A stretch of DNA of 64,000 nt from Haloarcula mannanilytica (GCF_005406125.1 NZ_BIXZ01000010.1:42270-106269), one strand, 5' to 3'; positions 1 to 8,054 are shown, counted from the stretch's first letter. The notes: a model not told the origin generated them from the letters alone. Numbers and translations are program-made.

Positions 1-213
1 CGGGTCTTCCAGCGCGCTGATCGCGACCACTACATCGTACTCGGGGATGGAACCGACGAGTGGCTGGTCGTGCTCTGCAGCCAGGGCGACCGTGCATATC
101 CTGCTCCGCTCGCACATCGGACGGTTGCCGAGGATGCTGACGTAGAACGGGTAATCCAGGAACTCGCCGAAGAGAGCAACAACCTCATCGAACCCCCGGA
201 GGGGGAGCACTGA
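1..213 (+). CDS. C-terminal fragment of an unknown haloarchaeal protein
   Basis: The frame is open from the first base of the window and ends at TGA 211-213, giving the last 70 residues of a protein whose start lies outside. The tail is acidic and ends in IEPPEGEH. I do not recognise the family. The stop codon overlaps the next start as TGATG, so the two genes are probably translated together. Confidence 0.6.
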   Translation, partial: RVFQRADRDHYIVLGDGTDEWLVVLCSQGDRAYPAPLAHRTVAEDADVERVIQELAEESNNLIEPPEGEH

Positions 214-344
214 TGGAGACGCTTCGACTGGCGCGAGCCACCCACCAGCTCCTCGAACGTGGTGTCGAGGCGCTCGAGAAACTCGGGCGCGAACTGGAGC
301 GATACAACGACCGACAGGAGCGCACCGACGACACCGACTCGTGA
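213..344 (+). CDS. Small hypothetical protein, 43 aa
   Basis: ATG at 213 overlaps the previous stop (TGATG), and its own TGA (342-344) overlaps the GTG start of the next gene at 341. The product is a short, charged, probably single-helix protein (METLRLARATHQLLERGVEA at the N-terminus) with an acidic tail. The double overlap with both neighbours is the main reason to call it real. Function unknown. Confidence 0.5.
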   Translation: METLRLARATHQLLERGVEALEKLGRELERYNDRQERTDDTDS

Positions 345-1003
345 CCGAAACTCACTCTCTAGACCAAATACGGAGTACCGGCTTCCAGTATACGCCTACC
401 CCCGAGGGGTGCTCGTGTCCCATCCATCGCGACGGCCAGCCAGTCACGGCGCCGCTCGGTTTGCGGTTCGCAGAGCGGGTCCATATCGAATCGATCCCGC
501 GCCATGTCGCCGGCGCGATCTACGAAGCACACCATTCCTATATGGACGATGTCCCCCGGACGAATCTCGTCCATCACGGACTCTGTTACCAGAACCAGCT
601 ACTAGGTGCGATTACGTGGCGCTATCCGCTGATTCGCTCGCTGGAGTACGAGGGGGCGCGATTCGAGGGCGACGAAATCGTCGAGGCAGCACGGATTTGC
701 ATCGGTGTCGATTTCCCCAATCTCGCCTCTGCCGCCCTCGCCCAGTCGATGGAACGGTTCGTGCGTCGGCACGGCCAGCGACGAGGCGTTCGGCTCCTGC
801 TGACGTTCGTGCGAGCCGACTTCGACGGCTCGATGATCAAAGCGCTCAGAGACAAGGGCTGGCACTGTGCCGGTAAAACAGAGCCGGGTCAGGCTGGCAA
901 CCGACCAGACAAGCAGATCCGAGAGCAGCCGAAGTGGCGGTTTCTCTGCGAAGTCTCATCTGAATCAGACCGGGAACAGGCGCCACTCAATCGGTGGTCA
1001 TGA
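341..1003 (+). CDS. Possible Mom-like / GNAT-fold DNA-modification protein
   Basis: This 220-residue protein starts at GTG 341 in a 4-base overlap with the preceding small gene. The central part resembles the pattern of phage Mu Mom and related acetyltransferase-fold proteins: an HHSYM stretch (residues 64-68), a short beta region LLGAITW (87-93), then EAARICIGVDFPNLASAALA (115-134) followed by a helix and LLLTFVRADFDGSMIKALRD (152-171). In Mom-type proteins this arrangement carries the acyl-CoA-type fold that adds a carbamoylmethyl group to adenine in DNA. No homology search was possible, so a generic GNAT protein is the main alternative. It is the end of a three-gene overlapping run and converges on the DUF892 gene with a 6-base overlap. 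Confidence 0.45.
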   Translation: MTETHSLDQIRSTGFQYTPTPEGCSCPIHRDGQPVTAPLGLRFAERVHIESIPRHVAGAIYEAHHSYMDDVPRTNLVHHGLCYQNQLLGAITWRYPLIRSLEYEGARFEGDEIVEAARICIGVDFPNLASAALAQSMERFVRRHGQRRGVRLLLTFVRADFDGSMIKALRDKGWHCAGKTEPGQAGNRPDKQIREQPKWRFLCEVSSESDREQAPLNRWS

Positions 1004-1489
1004 CGACTGTCCCACGCGGCGGTCTTCAAGGAACTGTTGCATCCGTTCGAGTGCTGCCTGTGCCTCCGCACGGTTCTCTTGTAAGTTCGACACGGTCGGC
1101 TCCGGGAGCCCCAATTCATCGGCCAAGAGAACCAGCCGGTCAAGGAGCGTGATTTCTAGTCGCTCGTTGATCATCCCGATACTGATTACGTCGAGATCTC
1201 GGAGGTCGTCGTCTTCGACATCGAGGACAAATTGATCTTTCTCCGCGAGCAGCCCCTCCATAATTGGACTGCCCTGTTCGCGCGGTTCCATATCGAGCGT
1301 CGCGAAGATAGCCTCAATCCGGTCGATCTGGTCGACCGTATCACCTTCGTGGCCGCCGAAGATGGCCCGAACCTCGTCGCTCGCTGCGGCGGCAGCAAGA
1401 TCGCTATGAAGATCGAGGATTTCGATTTCGGCGTGATAGAGTTTCTGGAGTTCCCGATCGAAGAGTTCCCGCTTGGATGTGATGGACAT
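998..1489 (-). CDS. DUF892 (YciE-like) ferritin-like protein
   Basis: The 163-residue product begins SITSKRELFDRELQKLYHAE, followed by spaced acidic and histidine residues (E, H, E/H) over a predicted four-helix bundle. That is the pattern of the DUF892/YciE ferritin-like family, known for di-iron helical bundles associated with stress responses. The length fits the family. It sits five bases downstream of the next minus-strand gene (stop at 1495) and is likely cotranscribed with it. Actual metal binding is not shown by the sequence alone. Confidence 0.75.
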   Translation of the reverse strand: MSITSKRELFDRELQKLYHAEIEILDLHSDLAAAAASDEVRAIFGGHEGDTVDQIDRIEAIFATLDMEPREQGSPIMEGLLAEKDQFVLDVEDDDLRDLDVISIGMINERLEITLLDRLVLLADELGLPEPTVSNLQENRAEAQAALERMQQFLEDRRVGQSS

Positions 1490-1494
1490 CTCTA

Positions 1495-2085
1495 TCAGAC
1501 CTCCTCCGAATCGTCCTCGAGCAATTGATCGCGCAGACAGTCTTGCACGACGTCGGTATCGACAGCCCCACTCTCCATCAGGAGGTAGAGGCTGCCGGCG
1601 GACATCGGCTCGTCCGAGTGGAGGTCCTCAAGGAGCTCCGGGATTCCCACATCTGTGGCTTCAATATCCAGGGATACCGAATCGACAAGCAGACCATCCC
1701 GATGGCCGGCTCGTCGAAGCGCTGCCGTGAACAGCCGCTCAGGAACCGTCCCCTGCGACACCTGCCCGTCGCGCATCAAGGTGGCGATGCCCACCGTCCG
1801 GAGAAGAAACGCGAGGCCGTCGCGAACGCCCGCCTGGAGATCTTCATCCGCATTCTGCCACTGCTGCCCCCCATCCACTACTTCACCGAAAATTTCGCGC
1901 CACTCGTCGTCGTCCAACTCGTCGAGCAAAATCGAAAAATCCAGCATAGAGTTGTAGACGCGCTCACGGATATCTCGCCGGCGCTGATAGCGCTGCTGCT
2001 TCGCGTGTTGTCCGTCGTACACCTTCTCACCGGTCAACCACCGACGGTCTTCGGTGGTGAGCATCGCGTTCTTGCGGCCGGTCAT
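1495..2085 (-). CDS. Conserved haloarchaeal hypothetical protein
   Basis: The 196-residue acidic protein contains MLTTEDRRWLTGEKVYDGQH near the N-terminus and a basic QQRYQRRRDIRERVYN stretch, a combination I recognise as recurrent in haloarchaeal genomes and plasmids. No catalytic motif is visible. The start may be the second methionine (MLTTEDRR, about seven codons in), because conserved sequence begins there. It lies directly upstream of the DUF892 gene on the same strand, probably as a two-gene unit. Function unknown. Confidence 0.65.
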   Translation of the reverse strand: MTGRKNAMLTTEDRRWLTGEKVYDGQHAKQQRYQRRRDIRERVYNSMLDFSILLDELDDDEWREIFGEVVDGGQQWQNADEDLQAGVRDGLAFLLRTVGIATLMRDGQVSQGTVPERLFTAALRRAGHRDGLLVDSVSLDIEATDVGIPELLEDLHSDEPMSAGSLYLLMESGAVDTDVVQDCLRDQLLEDDSEEV

Positions 2086-2153
2086 ATACCCCTCGATGAG
2101 TGACAGCAGTAAAAACCCGTCCGAAAGTAAATCGGAGATACTACACGACTAGA

Positions 2154-2165
2154 GAAATATTATTT
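2154..2165 (+). promoter_or_regulatory. Probable TATA-type promoter of the chrA unit
   Basis: AAATATTATTTA is a strong haloarchaeal box A and lies about 25-30 bases before the ATG at 2189, the distance expected when transcription starts at or next to that ATG. This suggests that the mRNA begins with the small leader frame rather than with chrA itself. Confidence 0.5.
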
Positions 2166-2188
2166 ACCCCGTGGCGAGATAGCCGTCT

Positions 2189-2263
2189 ATGAGTCGTATC
2201 GTGTCTCGGTTGGAACCACCTGCCACCAGCGGCACTACGGGGGTGTTCAGAAACGGTGACTGA
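2189..2263 (+). CDS. Possible leader peptide, 24 aa, overlapping chrA start
   Basis: ATG 2189 opens a 24-codon frame (ending GVFRNGD) that stops at TGA 2261-2263, overlapping the GTG start of chrA at 2256 by eight bases. It begins where a leaderless transcript from the upstream TATA box would start. The overlap suggests that chrA is translated by coupling to, or reinitiation after, this short frame. It may instead be untranslated leader; nothing but position supports it. Confidence 0.3.
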   Translation: MSRIVSRLEPPATSGTTGVFRNGD

Positions 2264-3614
2264 CGTCGAAGCAGCCAGTGCTGTAGATGACTACAGCGGA
2301 CGATCGAGCCCTGCAAAACTCGTCGAGATTGCGCGCTACTTCCTGTTCATCGGTATCGTCGGATTCGGCGGGCCACTTGTCCACATCGCCATGATGGAGG
2401 ACGATCTGGTCGGTGAAGACTCACGAGGATGGACTGATGAGTCGATCTTCATGGAGGGGCTGGCGATCTGCAACATGCTCCCCGGACCGGCGTCGACGCA
2501 GCTCGGCATCTTCATGGGGTGGATTCGCGCCGGTAATCCGGGAGCGATCGTCGCCGGCTTCTTCTTTATGCTCCCGACGTTCATCCTCGTGGTCTTCTTC
2601 TCGTGGCTGTACTTCGCGTATCAGACATTGCCAGCTGTCGAAGCCGCCTTCTACGGAATCAATCCGGTCGTCATCGGACTCATCGTCGGTGCCGCCTACT
2701 CGATGGCTCAGAGCGCCCTTGCTGACGGGCAGTCACACGCCGAGTTTGACATCGGGTCGGATACCTGGTCGGTGGACTTCCTGCTGGTAGCACTACTGGT
2801 TGCCGCGACCGTCGCGACAGCCACACTGAATCCGAACCCCGTCCTCGAGTTCATTGTTGCTGGACTCATCGCTGTCGCGCTCTATCGGTCGGACTGGGTG
2901 CGGGCGAATGTGAAACGAATCGCCGCTGCCGGCGTCGTAACAGCCATCGTCGGTGGCCTGTACGCGCTCCGAAATCGCGTACTCGACCTGGTAGGCCCTC
3001 GAGTTCGGGCGGCGATCGAGGCCAGTCCGCTCTGGGGACTCGCGCTCGGTCTCTGGGCGAATCCGTGGGTGAAGCTGTTCCTGTTTATGATCTATACAGG
3101 GTCATTCATCTACGGTGGCGGACTCGTCCTCATCCCGTTCATCGAAAAGTACGTCGTCAACGAGTTCGCGTGGTTGACTGCACGGGAGTTCGTCGACGGC
3201 ATCGCCATCGGCCAGCTATCCCCCGGTCCCGTCGTGATGACGACGGCGTTTGTCGGCTACAAGTTGTTGCTAGACGTTTCCGGCGGTGTCGTGTGGATTG
3301 CGATTCTCGGAGCGCTGGTCGCCACGATTGGCGCGTTCGGCCCATCCTTCGTTTTCATCATGGGCTTCTTCCCGTATTTTGCGCGAGTCCGAGAGAACGA
3401 CATCATTCAGACGGCGCTAACGGGTGTCAACGCTGCTGTCGTCGGTGCGATCCTCGGCGCGACCGTCACACTCGCGGCAGAGTCGTTCGTCGACGTCTTC
3501 ACCGTCGCCCTCGCCGTCGTGACGTTCGGGCTGTTCGTCCGCGGGACGCACGCCGCATACCTGATTCTCGGCGGCGGCGGAGTCGGCATGACATGGTACT
3601 TCCTCGTCCTATGA
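2256..3614 (+). CDS. chrA: Chromate transporter ChrA, two-domain type
   Basis: This 452-residue membrane protein has the two homologous halves of long-chain CHR transporters. The first half has GIVGFGGPLVHIAMMEDDL (about residues 32-50) and CNMLPGPASTQLG; the second has YGGGLVLIPFIEKYVVNEF (about 287-305) and IGQLSPGPVVMTT. Around ten hydrophobic segments are visible. ChrA proteins export chromate across the cytoplasmic membrane. The GTG start at 2256 is chosen because the conserved region begins about 30 residues later and no better ATG is in frame. An MFS exporter follows 64 bases downstream, so the two may form one transport operon. Confidence 0.85.
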   Translation: MTDVEAASAVDDYSGRSSPAKLVEIARYFLFIGIVGFGGPLVHIAMMEDDLVGEDSRGWTDESIFMEGLAICNMLPGPASTQLGIFMGWIRAGNPGAIVAGFFFMLPTFILVVFFSWLYFAYQTLPAVEAAFYGINPVVIGLIVGAAYSMAQSALADGQSHAEFDIGSDTWSVDFLLVALLVAATVATATLNPNPVLEFIVAGLIAVALYRSDWVRANVKRIAAAGVVTAIVGGLYALRNRVLDLVGPRVRAAIEASPLWGLALGLWANPWVKLFLFMIYTGSFIYGGGLVLIPFIEKYVVNEFAWLTAREFVDGIAIGQLSPGPVVMTTAFVGYKLLLDVSGGVVWIAILGALVATIGAFGPSFVFIMGFFPYFARVRENDIIQTALTGVNAAVVGAILGATVTLAAESFVDVFTVALAVVTFGLFVRGTHAAYLILGGGGVGMTWYFLVL

Positions 3615-3678
3615 GTCAGGCACCGCCAATCAGGTACGGAAACGCAAGCACGCAATTGAGTTCAGCAGGATTCCGAGT

Positions 3679-5043
3679 ATGAGTCAGGAGCAAGTCACGG
3701 TTGAGACGGACGAATCGGGACCGCTAGACACATTCCGGCAGTTCTTCGCGTTGAAGCGAGACGTACTGGTGCTGTCGCTGGCGATGTTCGCCTTTAGTCT
3801 CGGTTTCCAGATGACTAGTCGGTTTCTCCCCAAGTACATGGTCGCGCTTGGCGCATCTGGGTTCGTGGTCGGTCTGTTCGGGACTGTCGGGAACATCATT
3901 TCAGCTGTGTTTCCGTATCCGGGCGGGGCTATTTCGGACCGCATCGGATCCCGCTACGCACTGACCCTCTTCGGGTTGATTTCGACGCTCGGCTTCGGTG
4001 TCTGGTTGGTCGCGCCGAATCTCGGAGCGTTCGCCGTCGCCGGCGTGACGATCCAGCCGTGGATCTGGATCTTCGTCGGCCTGCTGCTTGCGCAGGGGTG
4101 GAAGTCATTCGGACTCGGAGCGACGTTTGCAGTCGTCAAGCAGGCGACCGACCCCTCACAGCTGGCCGCAGGCTTCGCCAGTACGGAGACATTCCGCCGG
4201 ACGGCGTTCCTCATCGGGCCGGTGCTTGCGGCCGTCCTCATCGGCTTCCATCCGGACTTCACAGTGAGCTTCCAGTACGTGCTCGCGGTAGCGGTCGTCT
4301 TCGGTATCGTCGGAACGGTCGCCCAGCACCTCCTTTACGATGCCAGTGAGGACTCCCTCGGTAATTCGTTCGAGGGGGTCGCCCAGATCAGACACGACCT
4401 GCGGAATATGCCTGCCCCACTCCGTCCACTGTTGGTCGGAGATACGCTCGTCCGGTTCGCTAACGGGATGGTGTACGTCTTCTTCGTGCTGGTGATCACC
4501 CAGTTCTACCAGGTCGGCTTCGAGACGACTGTTTCGCTGGCTAGCTTCTCGTATGCGATCGATCTCTCACCAGAGGCATTCTTCGGGTATCTGCTGGGTG
4601 TGGAGATGCTGATCGCGCTGTTGATCATGGCGCCAGCAGCGAAAATCGCTGAGCGGGTCGGCCTCAAGCCGATTGTCGCGCTGGGGTTCGCAGTGTACGC
4701 GTTGTTTCCGGTCGTCCTAATCGGCGGGCCAGAGGTCCTTGCTCCGGTGATGCCGCTGCAGTGGGCGATGGTCCTCATTTTCGCGTTCTCCGGGCTGCGG
4801 TTCGCGGGGCTGCCCTCCCACAAAGCGTTGATCGTCGGCCCTGCTGAAGCTGGCGCCGCCGGACGCGTCACCGGGACCTACTATCTCCTCAGGAACACCG
4901 TCGTCATTCCGAGTGCTGCGCTGGGCGGCTACCTGTGGGAGTTCGTCAGTCCGGAAATTGCATTCACGATCGCAGCAGCTATCGGCGTCGTCGGAACGGG
5001 GTATTTCCTCGCCTTTGGGAAAGAGTTCGAAGCCTACGTCTGA
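3679..5043 (+). CDS. MFS transporter
   Basis: The 454-residue protein has about twelve hydrophobic segments in two six-helix halves. The loop after helix 2 reads GGAISDRIGSRYAL, matching the MFS signature G-x-x-x-D-R-x-G-R/S-R. A short hydrophilic tail (residues 1-25) precedes helix 1. Substrate cannot be assigned. Position directly after chrA suggests a related export role, but that is inference. The ATG at 3679 follows GAGT and is the first good start after the chrA stop. Confidence 0.8.
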   Translation: MSQEQVTVETDESGPLDTFRQFFALKRDVLVLSLAMFAFSLGFQMTSRFLPKYMVALGASGFVVGLFGTVGNIISAVFPYPGGAISDRIGSRYALTLFGLISTLGFGVWLVAPNLGAFAVAGVTIQPWIWIFVGLLLAQGWKSFGLGATFAVVKQATDPSQLAAGFASTETFRRTAFLIGPVLAAVLIGFHPDFTVSFQYVLAVAVVFGIVGTVAQHLLYDASEDSLGNSFEGVAQIRHDLRNMPAPLRPLLVGDTLVRFANGMVYVFFVLVITQFYQVGFETTVSLASFSYAIDLSPEAFFGYLLGVEMLIALLIMAPAAKIAERVGLKPIVALGFAVYALFPVVLIGGPEVLAPVMPLQWAMVLIFAFSGLRFAGLPSHKALIVGPAEAGAAGRVTGTYYLLRNTVVIPSAALGGYLWEFVSPEIAFTIAAAIGVVGTGYFLAFGKEFEAYV

Positions 5044-5097
5044 ACTCGTCTTGTCTTCTTCTCAACTGTGAGTGAAAACCAGACATCGGGAAGACGT

Positions 5098-5137
5098 TTA
5101 ACCAACAGAGCGGTGGTTTCATCGATATGTTGGTTAA
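5098..5137. repeat. TTAACCAACA inverted repeat, copy 1
   Basis: TTAACCAACA at 5098-5107 is repeated in inverse as TGTTGGTTAA at 5128-5137 with a 20-base spacer. It is one of five copies in the first 22 kb with identical or near-identical arms and unrelated spacers. It lies upstream of the truncated DUF932 stub and the first HNH gene, 10 bases before a T-tract/hairpin element. Two regulator half-sites about three DNA turns apart are the simplest reading; an RNA stem is the alternative. Confidence 0.8.
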
Positions 5138-5147
5138 CGTGGTGTTG

Positions 5148-5178
5148 TTTTTGCGCCCGGGAGAGGGGCGCAGGGCGC
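5148..5178 (+). promoter_or_regulatory. T-tract plus GC-rich hairpin leader, copy 1
   Basis: Five T residues are followed by GCGCCC...GGGCGC...GGGCGC, in which the left arm can pair with either of two right arms. It is one of eight such elements located just before genes of this window. It precedes the DUF932 stub at 5230. Confidence 0.6.
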
Positions 5179-5229
5179 GAGACGAGGCAGGCGGCCGTCG
5201 ATGAGCGTTCCTGCGTCGAGGTGACTGCG

Positions 5230-5424
5230 ATGAAAGACCCAGAGTCCAGAACCATCTTCGCCGGCGTCGATGGACGTACCGACACCGAACTACCAGAGTG
5301 GTACCGAGAGCGACACGGGGATGCAGACCCTGTGACCTTCGCCGAGGCGATTCGCGATCTTCCGCAGGCCGTCGGCAGGTTGAGAGTTTATAACGCATTA
5401 CGGAGGAACCGCGGAGGGAGGTGA
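5230..5424 (+). pseudogene. Truncated DUF932-family gene (N-terminal stub)
   Basis: From ATG 5230 the frame encodes MKDPESRTIFAGVDGRTDTE and continues to about residue 51 (LPQAVG), closely matching the first 51 residues of the intact DUF932-like gene at 6601. After that point similarity ends and the frame runs into 14 unrelated residues and a stop at 5422. The remaining 330 or so residues are gone and an HNH endonuclease gene follows at once. The stub keeps its upstream inverted repeat and hairpin leader. It is best read as a duplicated gene cut by insertion or recombination, though a short peptide could still be made. Confidence 0.75.
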
Positions 5425-5431
5425 CGGAGCT

Positions 5432-6259
5432 TTGACCGACCATATTTGTGACTACTGTGGCGAGTCGTTTGCAACCTCCAACGAATTGGGCGGCCACGTA
5501 ACCGCTGCCCATCGTCGCGACCAGATCGTAACGGACGCAGACCTAATTCTCGACGATATTCGGCGTGTTGCAGACGAATTAGGAAAGCCGCCGACAGCGA
5601 AGGAGATGAGCGAGCATGGTGAATACTCCCAGCGCGTCTGCCAGAACAAATTCGGGAGTTGGAATGAGGCGCTTCATGAGGCTGGCTACGTTCCAAATCG
5701 GAAATTCCGACTCACTGATCAGGATCTACTGGATGAAATCGACCGCCTTGCAGAGAAGTTCGGTCGCCCACCATCGAGCGGTGAAATTAATCAAGTGGGA
5801 AAGTATCACAAGTGTACGTATCTCGAACGATTCGGCGGGTGGGAAGAGGCACTCAACGAAGCAGGCTATCTGCAACCGAGATCGTATCAAGACTCCACGG
5901 AGATCCCCTACGGACCGAATTGGCTTGAGCAGCGGCAACGAGCCTTAGAACGGGATGACTTCGAGTGTCAAACGCCCTGGTGCGATGTAACCCAAATAGA
6001 GCATCAAGATCAGGTCGGGAAGGAACTCTACGTTCATCACATTATTCCGCGGAACTTTTTCTACGGGTCGGACGACCAGTTCGACTACCAGCAGGCCAAT
6101 GCCCTCTCAAATCTGGTGACTGTCTGTGCGAAACACCATCTAGTGTGGGAGGCTGTCGCTCCACAGCGATTAGATGTGCTAGCCTACGAGAGACAACCTA
6201 GGGCGAGCGCCCCCGCGGATCGCGTTTCTCTACCCCCAGAGGGAGGTGAGGGGGACTGA
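5432..6259 (+). CDS. HNH endonuclease with zinc finger and two HNH-associated repeats
   Basis: The 275-residue protein starts at TTG 5432, a few bases after a GGAG-type ribosome site, so that the N-terminal zinc finger CDYCGESFATSNELGGHVTA (Cys2His2 type, ending in a histidine) is complete. Two repeats of about 60 residues follow, each with the pattern L..A.ELG.PP...EM...G.Y....Y..RFG.W..AL..AGY, as in proteins of the HNH_repeat (homing-endonuclease associated) type. The C-terminus carries VHHIIPRNFF, an N in LSNLVTVC and KHH, the H-N-H metal and catalytic residues. Likely a DNA nuclease, possibly a self-spreading element: it sits exactly where the DUF932 copy is cut. Confidence 0.8.
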   Translation: MTDHICDYCGESFATSNELGGHVTAAHRRDQIVTDADLILDDIRRVADELGKPPTAKEMSEHGEYSQRVCQNKFGSWNEALHEAGYVPNRKFRLTDQDLLDEIDRLAEKFGRPPSSGEINQVGKYHKCTYLERFGGWEEALNEAGYLQPRSYQDSTEIPYGPNWLEQRQRALERDDFECQTPWCDVTQIEHQDQVGKELYVHHIIPRNFFYGSDDQFDYQQANALSNLVTVCAKHHLVWEAVAPQRLDVLAYERQPRASAPADRVSLPPEGGEGD

Positions 6260-6276
6260 CTCCCCTCGTGGTCGCT

Positions 6277-6525
6277 ATGGAAGACATTGAGCCCCATACA
6301 GACGAGGATATCCCGATTCCAGAGCGAGACGCAGTAACGCCGAATGAGCGACTCCACTGGCACCTCACAAACGCTCTCGTGAGCGCTGAATCTCCAGAGA
6401 CGACAGCGCATCTCCGAGAAGCGCTCTCAGTGTACCAAGACCTCCCGCCGACGCCCCTCGTCGAGTGTCCGCTCTGTGGAAAAGTCGGGCTTCCGGAGCG
6501 GATTCGTACCCACGAGTGCCAGTAG
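6277..6525 (+). CDS. Small conserved haloarchaeal zinc-binding protein
   Basis: The 82-residue product reads PERDAVTPNERLHWHLTNAL, then a helical middle and a C-terminal CPLCGKVGLPERIRTHEC with two CxxC-like pairs, a likely small zinc finger. I recognise it as a recurring haloarchaeal plasmid protein of unknown role. ATG 6277 is preferred to the GTG three codons earlier. It lies between the HNH gene and the DUF932 gene and is followed by a hairpin leader. Confidence 0.6.
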   Translation: MEDIEPHTDEDIPIPERDAVTPNERLHWHLTNALVSAESPETTAHLREALSVYQDLPPTPLVECPLCGKVGLPERIRTHECQ

Positions 6526-6539
6526 CCGCTGTAGCGTCG

Positions 6540-6567
6540 TTTTTTGCGCCATAATGGGTGGAGGCGC
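6540..6567 (+). promoter_or_regulatory. T-tract plus GC-rich hairpin leader, copy 2
   Basis: Six T residues, then GCGCC and, 12 bases later, GGCGC, with GGGTGGAGG in the right part. It stands 33 bases before the ATG of the intact DUF932 gene at 6601. Related to seven other elements in this window. Confidence 0.6.
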
Positions 6568-6600
6568 AGATCAGAACGCATCGCGCCTTCGGAGGATGTT

Positions 6601-7758
6601 ATGAAAGACCCAGAGACAGCGACGGTCTTCGCAGGACTCGATGGGAGAACTGACACCGAACTACCCGAGTGGTACGCCGAGCAACATGGCGAACCCGATC
6701 CGATCAGCTTCAGTGCGGCGATTCGAGAGCTTCCACAGGCAGTCGACACGGCAGTCGCGTATCGCAATCCATACACCGACGAGTGGGTCGAGACGGAGCG
6801 GTTCAACGCAATCGTCGAGCCGTCCCGGTTACAAGCAGAAGCAGGCGGCGACACCGGGACGGAGTCACTATTTCACATCCCGACTGACTCGTACTCGATC
6901 ATCAACCCGGTCGACGTCTACGGGCCGCTGGAGGAGGTCCTCCGCGAGGAGACCATCGACGGAACGTCGCTGGGTGACGTGATGTTCGGCGAAATCCGGC
7001 GTTACCGGGGTGGCGGCGAGGTCCACATGGATATCATGTTCGACGGCCTCGAGGTGCGCCTCCCCGGCCGGTCGGACCCGATCACGATGGGCGTCACGTC
7101 GGGCTACGACTTCTTCGGCGAGCACGCGGTCTACGTCGAGGGCTTCGCTCAGGACGGCTACTGTTTGAACACGATGCGCTCGCTCACCGACAAGGAGGTC
7201 ATCAAGCACGTCGGCGACGTGCGGAACTTCCGAACCTGGTGGGAGGAGCTCCTCGCACAGGTCGAACTCGTCGCCGACGACCTCTTCGAGTTCATCCGGG
7301 ACGCCCAGGACATCGACCTCGACTTCTCGGAGCTTCCGTTCACCGTCACGGAGTTCTACACCCTGCTGGGCTTCCCGGACTACCTGGCCGAACGCGCCGC
7401 GAGCGATGCGGAGGCCAACGCAGCCTCTCCCGTCGAGATCGACATGTGGACGCTGCATTCCGGCGCGACGTACGCGCTGACCCACTTCTTCCAGGGCAAG
7501 GAAGGCGCGTCGCTGGACGGCTACGTCCGGACGGCCAACGACATTCTGTTCAATCCGGAGGGCACCATCAAGCGCGTCGAACGGGCCTATGAAGAGCAGC
7601 TGGAGGCGGACGGCGACAACGGGACACAGGCGTCTCTCGCCGGCGAACGGGCGCTCGCGAGCATCGAGCGGGTCAGCGACGACCTACAGGAGAAGGTCGA
7701 TCAGTTCGAGGAGCGCGAGGATGCACTCCGCGAGCGGTTCCAAGAGGCGATGGCCTGA
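6601..7758 (+). CDS. DUF932-like phage/plasmid protein
   Basis: The 385-residue protein starts MKDPETATVFAGLDGRTDTE at ATG 6601; upstream codons in the same frame are leader sequence. The body (ETERFNAIVEPSR, then YSIINPVDVYGPLEEV, then a DIMFDGLEV core) looks like the DUF932 (phage/plasmid-like TIGR03299) group common on haloarchaeal plasmids, whose biochemical role is unknown. The last 40 residues are a charged coiled-coil-like helix. Its N-terminal 51 residues are duplicated in the broken copy at 5230. No signal peptide or membrane segment. Confidence 0.7.
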   Translation: MKDPETATVFAGLDGRTDTELPEWYAEQHGEPDPISFSAAIRELPQAVDTAVAYRNPYTDEWVETERFNAIVEPSRLQAEAGGDTGTESLFHIPTDSYSIINPVDVYGPLEEVLREETIDGTSLGDVMFGEIRRYRGGGEVHMDIMFDGLEVRLPGRSDPITMGVTSGYDFFGEHAVYVEGFAQDGYCLNTMRSLTDKEVIKHVGDVRNFRTWWEELLAQVELVADDLFEFIRDAQDIDLDFSELPFTVTEFYTLLGFPDYLAERAASDAEANAASPVEIDMWTLHSGATYALTHFFQGKEGASLDGYVRTANDILFNPEGTIKRVERAYEEQLEADGDNGTQASLAGERALASIERVSDDLQEKVDQFEEREDALRERFQEAMA

Positions 7759-7789
7759 AGCCGCGACGATGAGCTAGTCGTCTGGTCTG

Positions 7790-7816
7790 TTTTCTCTCCC
7801 TCAAGAGGTGGAGGGC
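7790..7816 (+). promoter_or_regulatory. T-tract plus hairpin leader, copy 3
   Basis: TTTT is followed by CTCTCCCTC, loop AA, GAGGTGGAGGG. The stem pairs CCTC with GAGG and CTCTC with GAGGG around a TG bulge. The sequence differs from other copies but the fold is kept. GGTGGAGG sits 9-12 bases before ATG 7824, so here the right arm overlaps a good ribosome-binding site. Confidence 0.6.
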
Positions 7817-7823
7817 GATCAAG

Positions 7824-8045
7824 ATGGAGAACTCCACGGACAGCGATGGGAGTGACGACAACTTCCCACCCGAGAAGCGCCTTGAAGCACCGAATTATCG
7901 ACTAATCGAGGCCGGAATCGCGACGATCCCCGACATGGAGACACTCCGAGAGTGCGTTGCGTACGAGAACGCACACCAGAACCGGACCCAGATTTTGCGT
8001 CGCCTCCAGTGGAAAGCCGAAGAGTTGCGTGAGAGTGAGGAGTAG
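7824..8045 (+). CDS. Small hypothetical haloarchaeal protein, 73 aa
   Basis: The acidic N-terminus (MENSTDSDGSDDNFPPEKRL) is followed by a short helical region with NYRLIEAGIATIPDMETLRE and a C-terminal basic/acidic helix. ATG 7824 has a GGTGGAGG ribosome site inside the upstream hairpin element. No recognisable domain. It is followed ten bases later by an inverted repeat of the TTAACCAACA family. Confidence 0.55.
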   Translation: MENSTDSDGSDDNFPPEKRLEAPNYRLIEAGIATIPDMETLRECVAYENAHQNRTQILRRLQWKAEELRESEE

Positions 8046-8054
8046 CGACCTGTC

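Noticed and set aside
6868..7485. Minus-strand frame of 205 codons over the DUF932 gene
   Set aside because: Antisense shadow; the plus-strand frame has the conserved N-terminus repeated in the stub at 5230.
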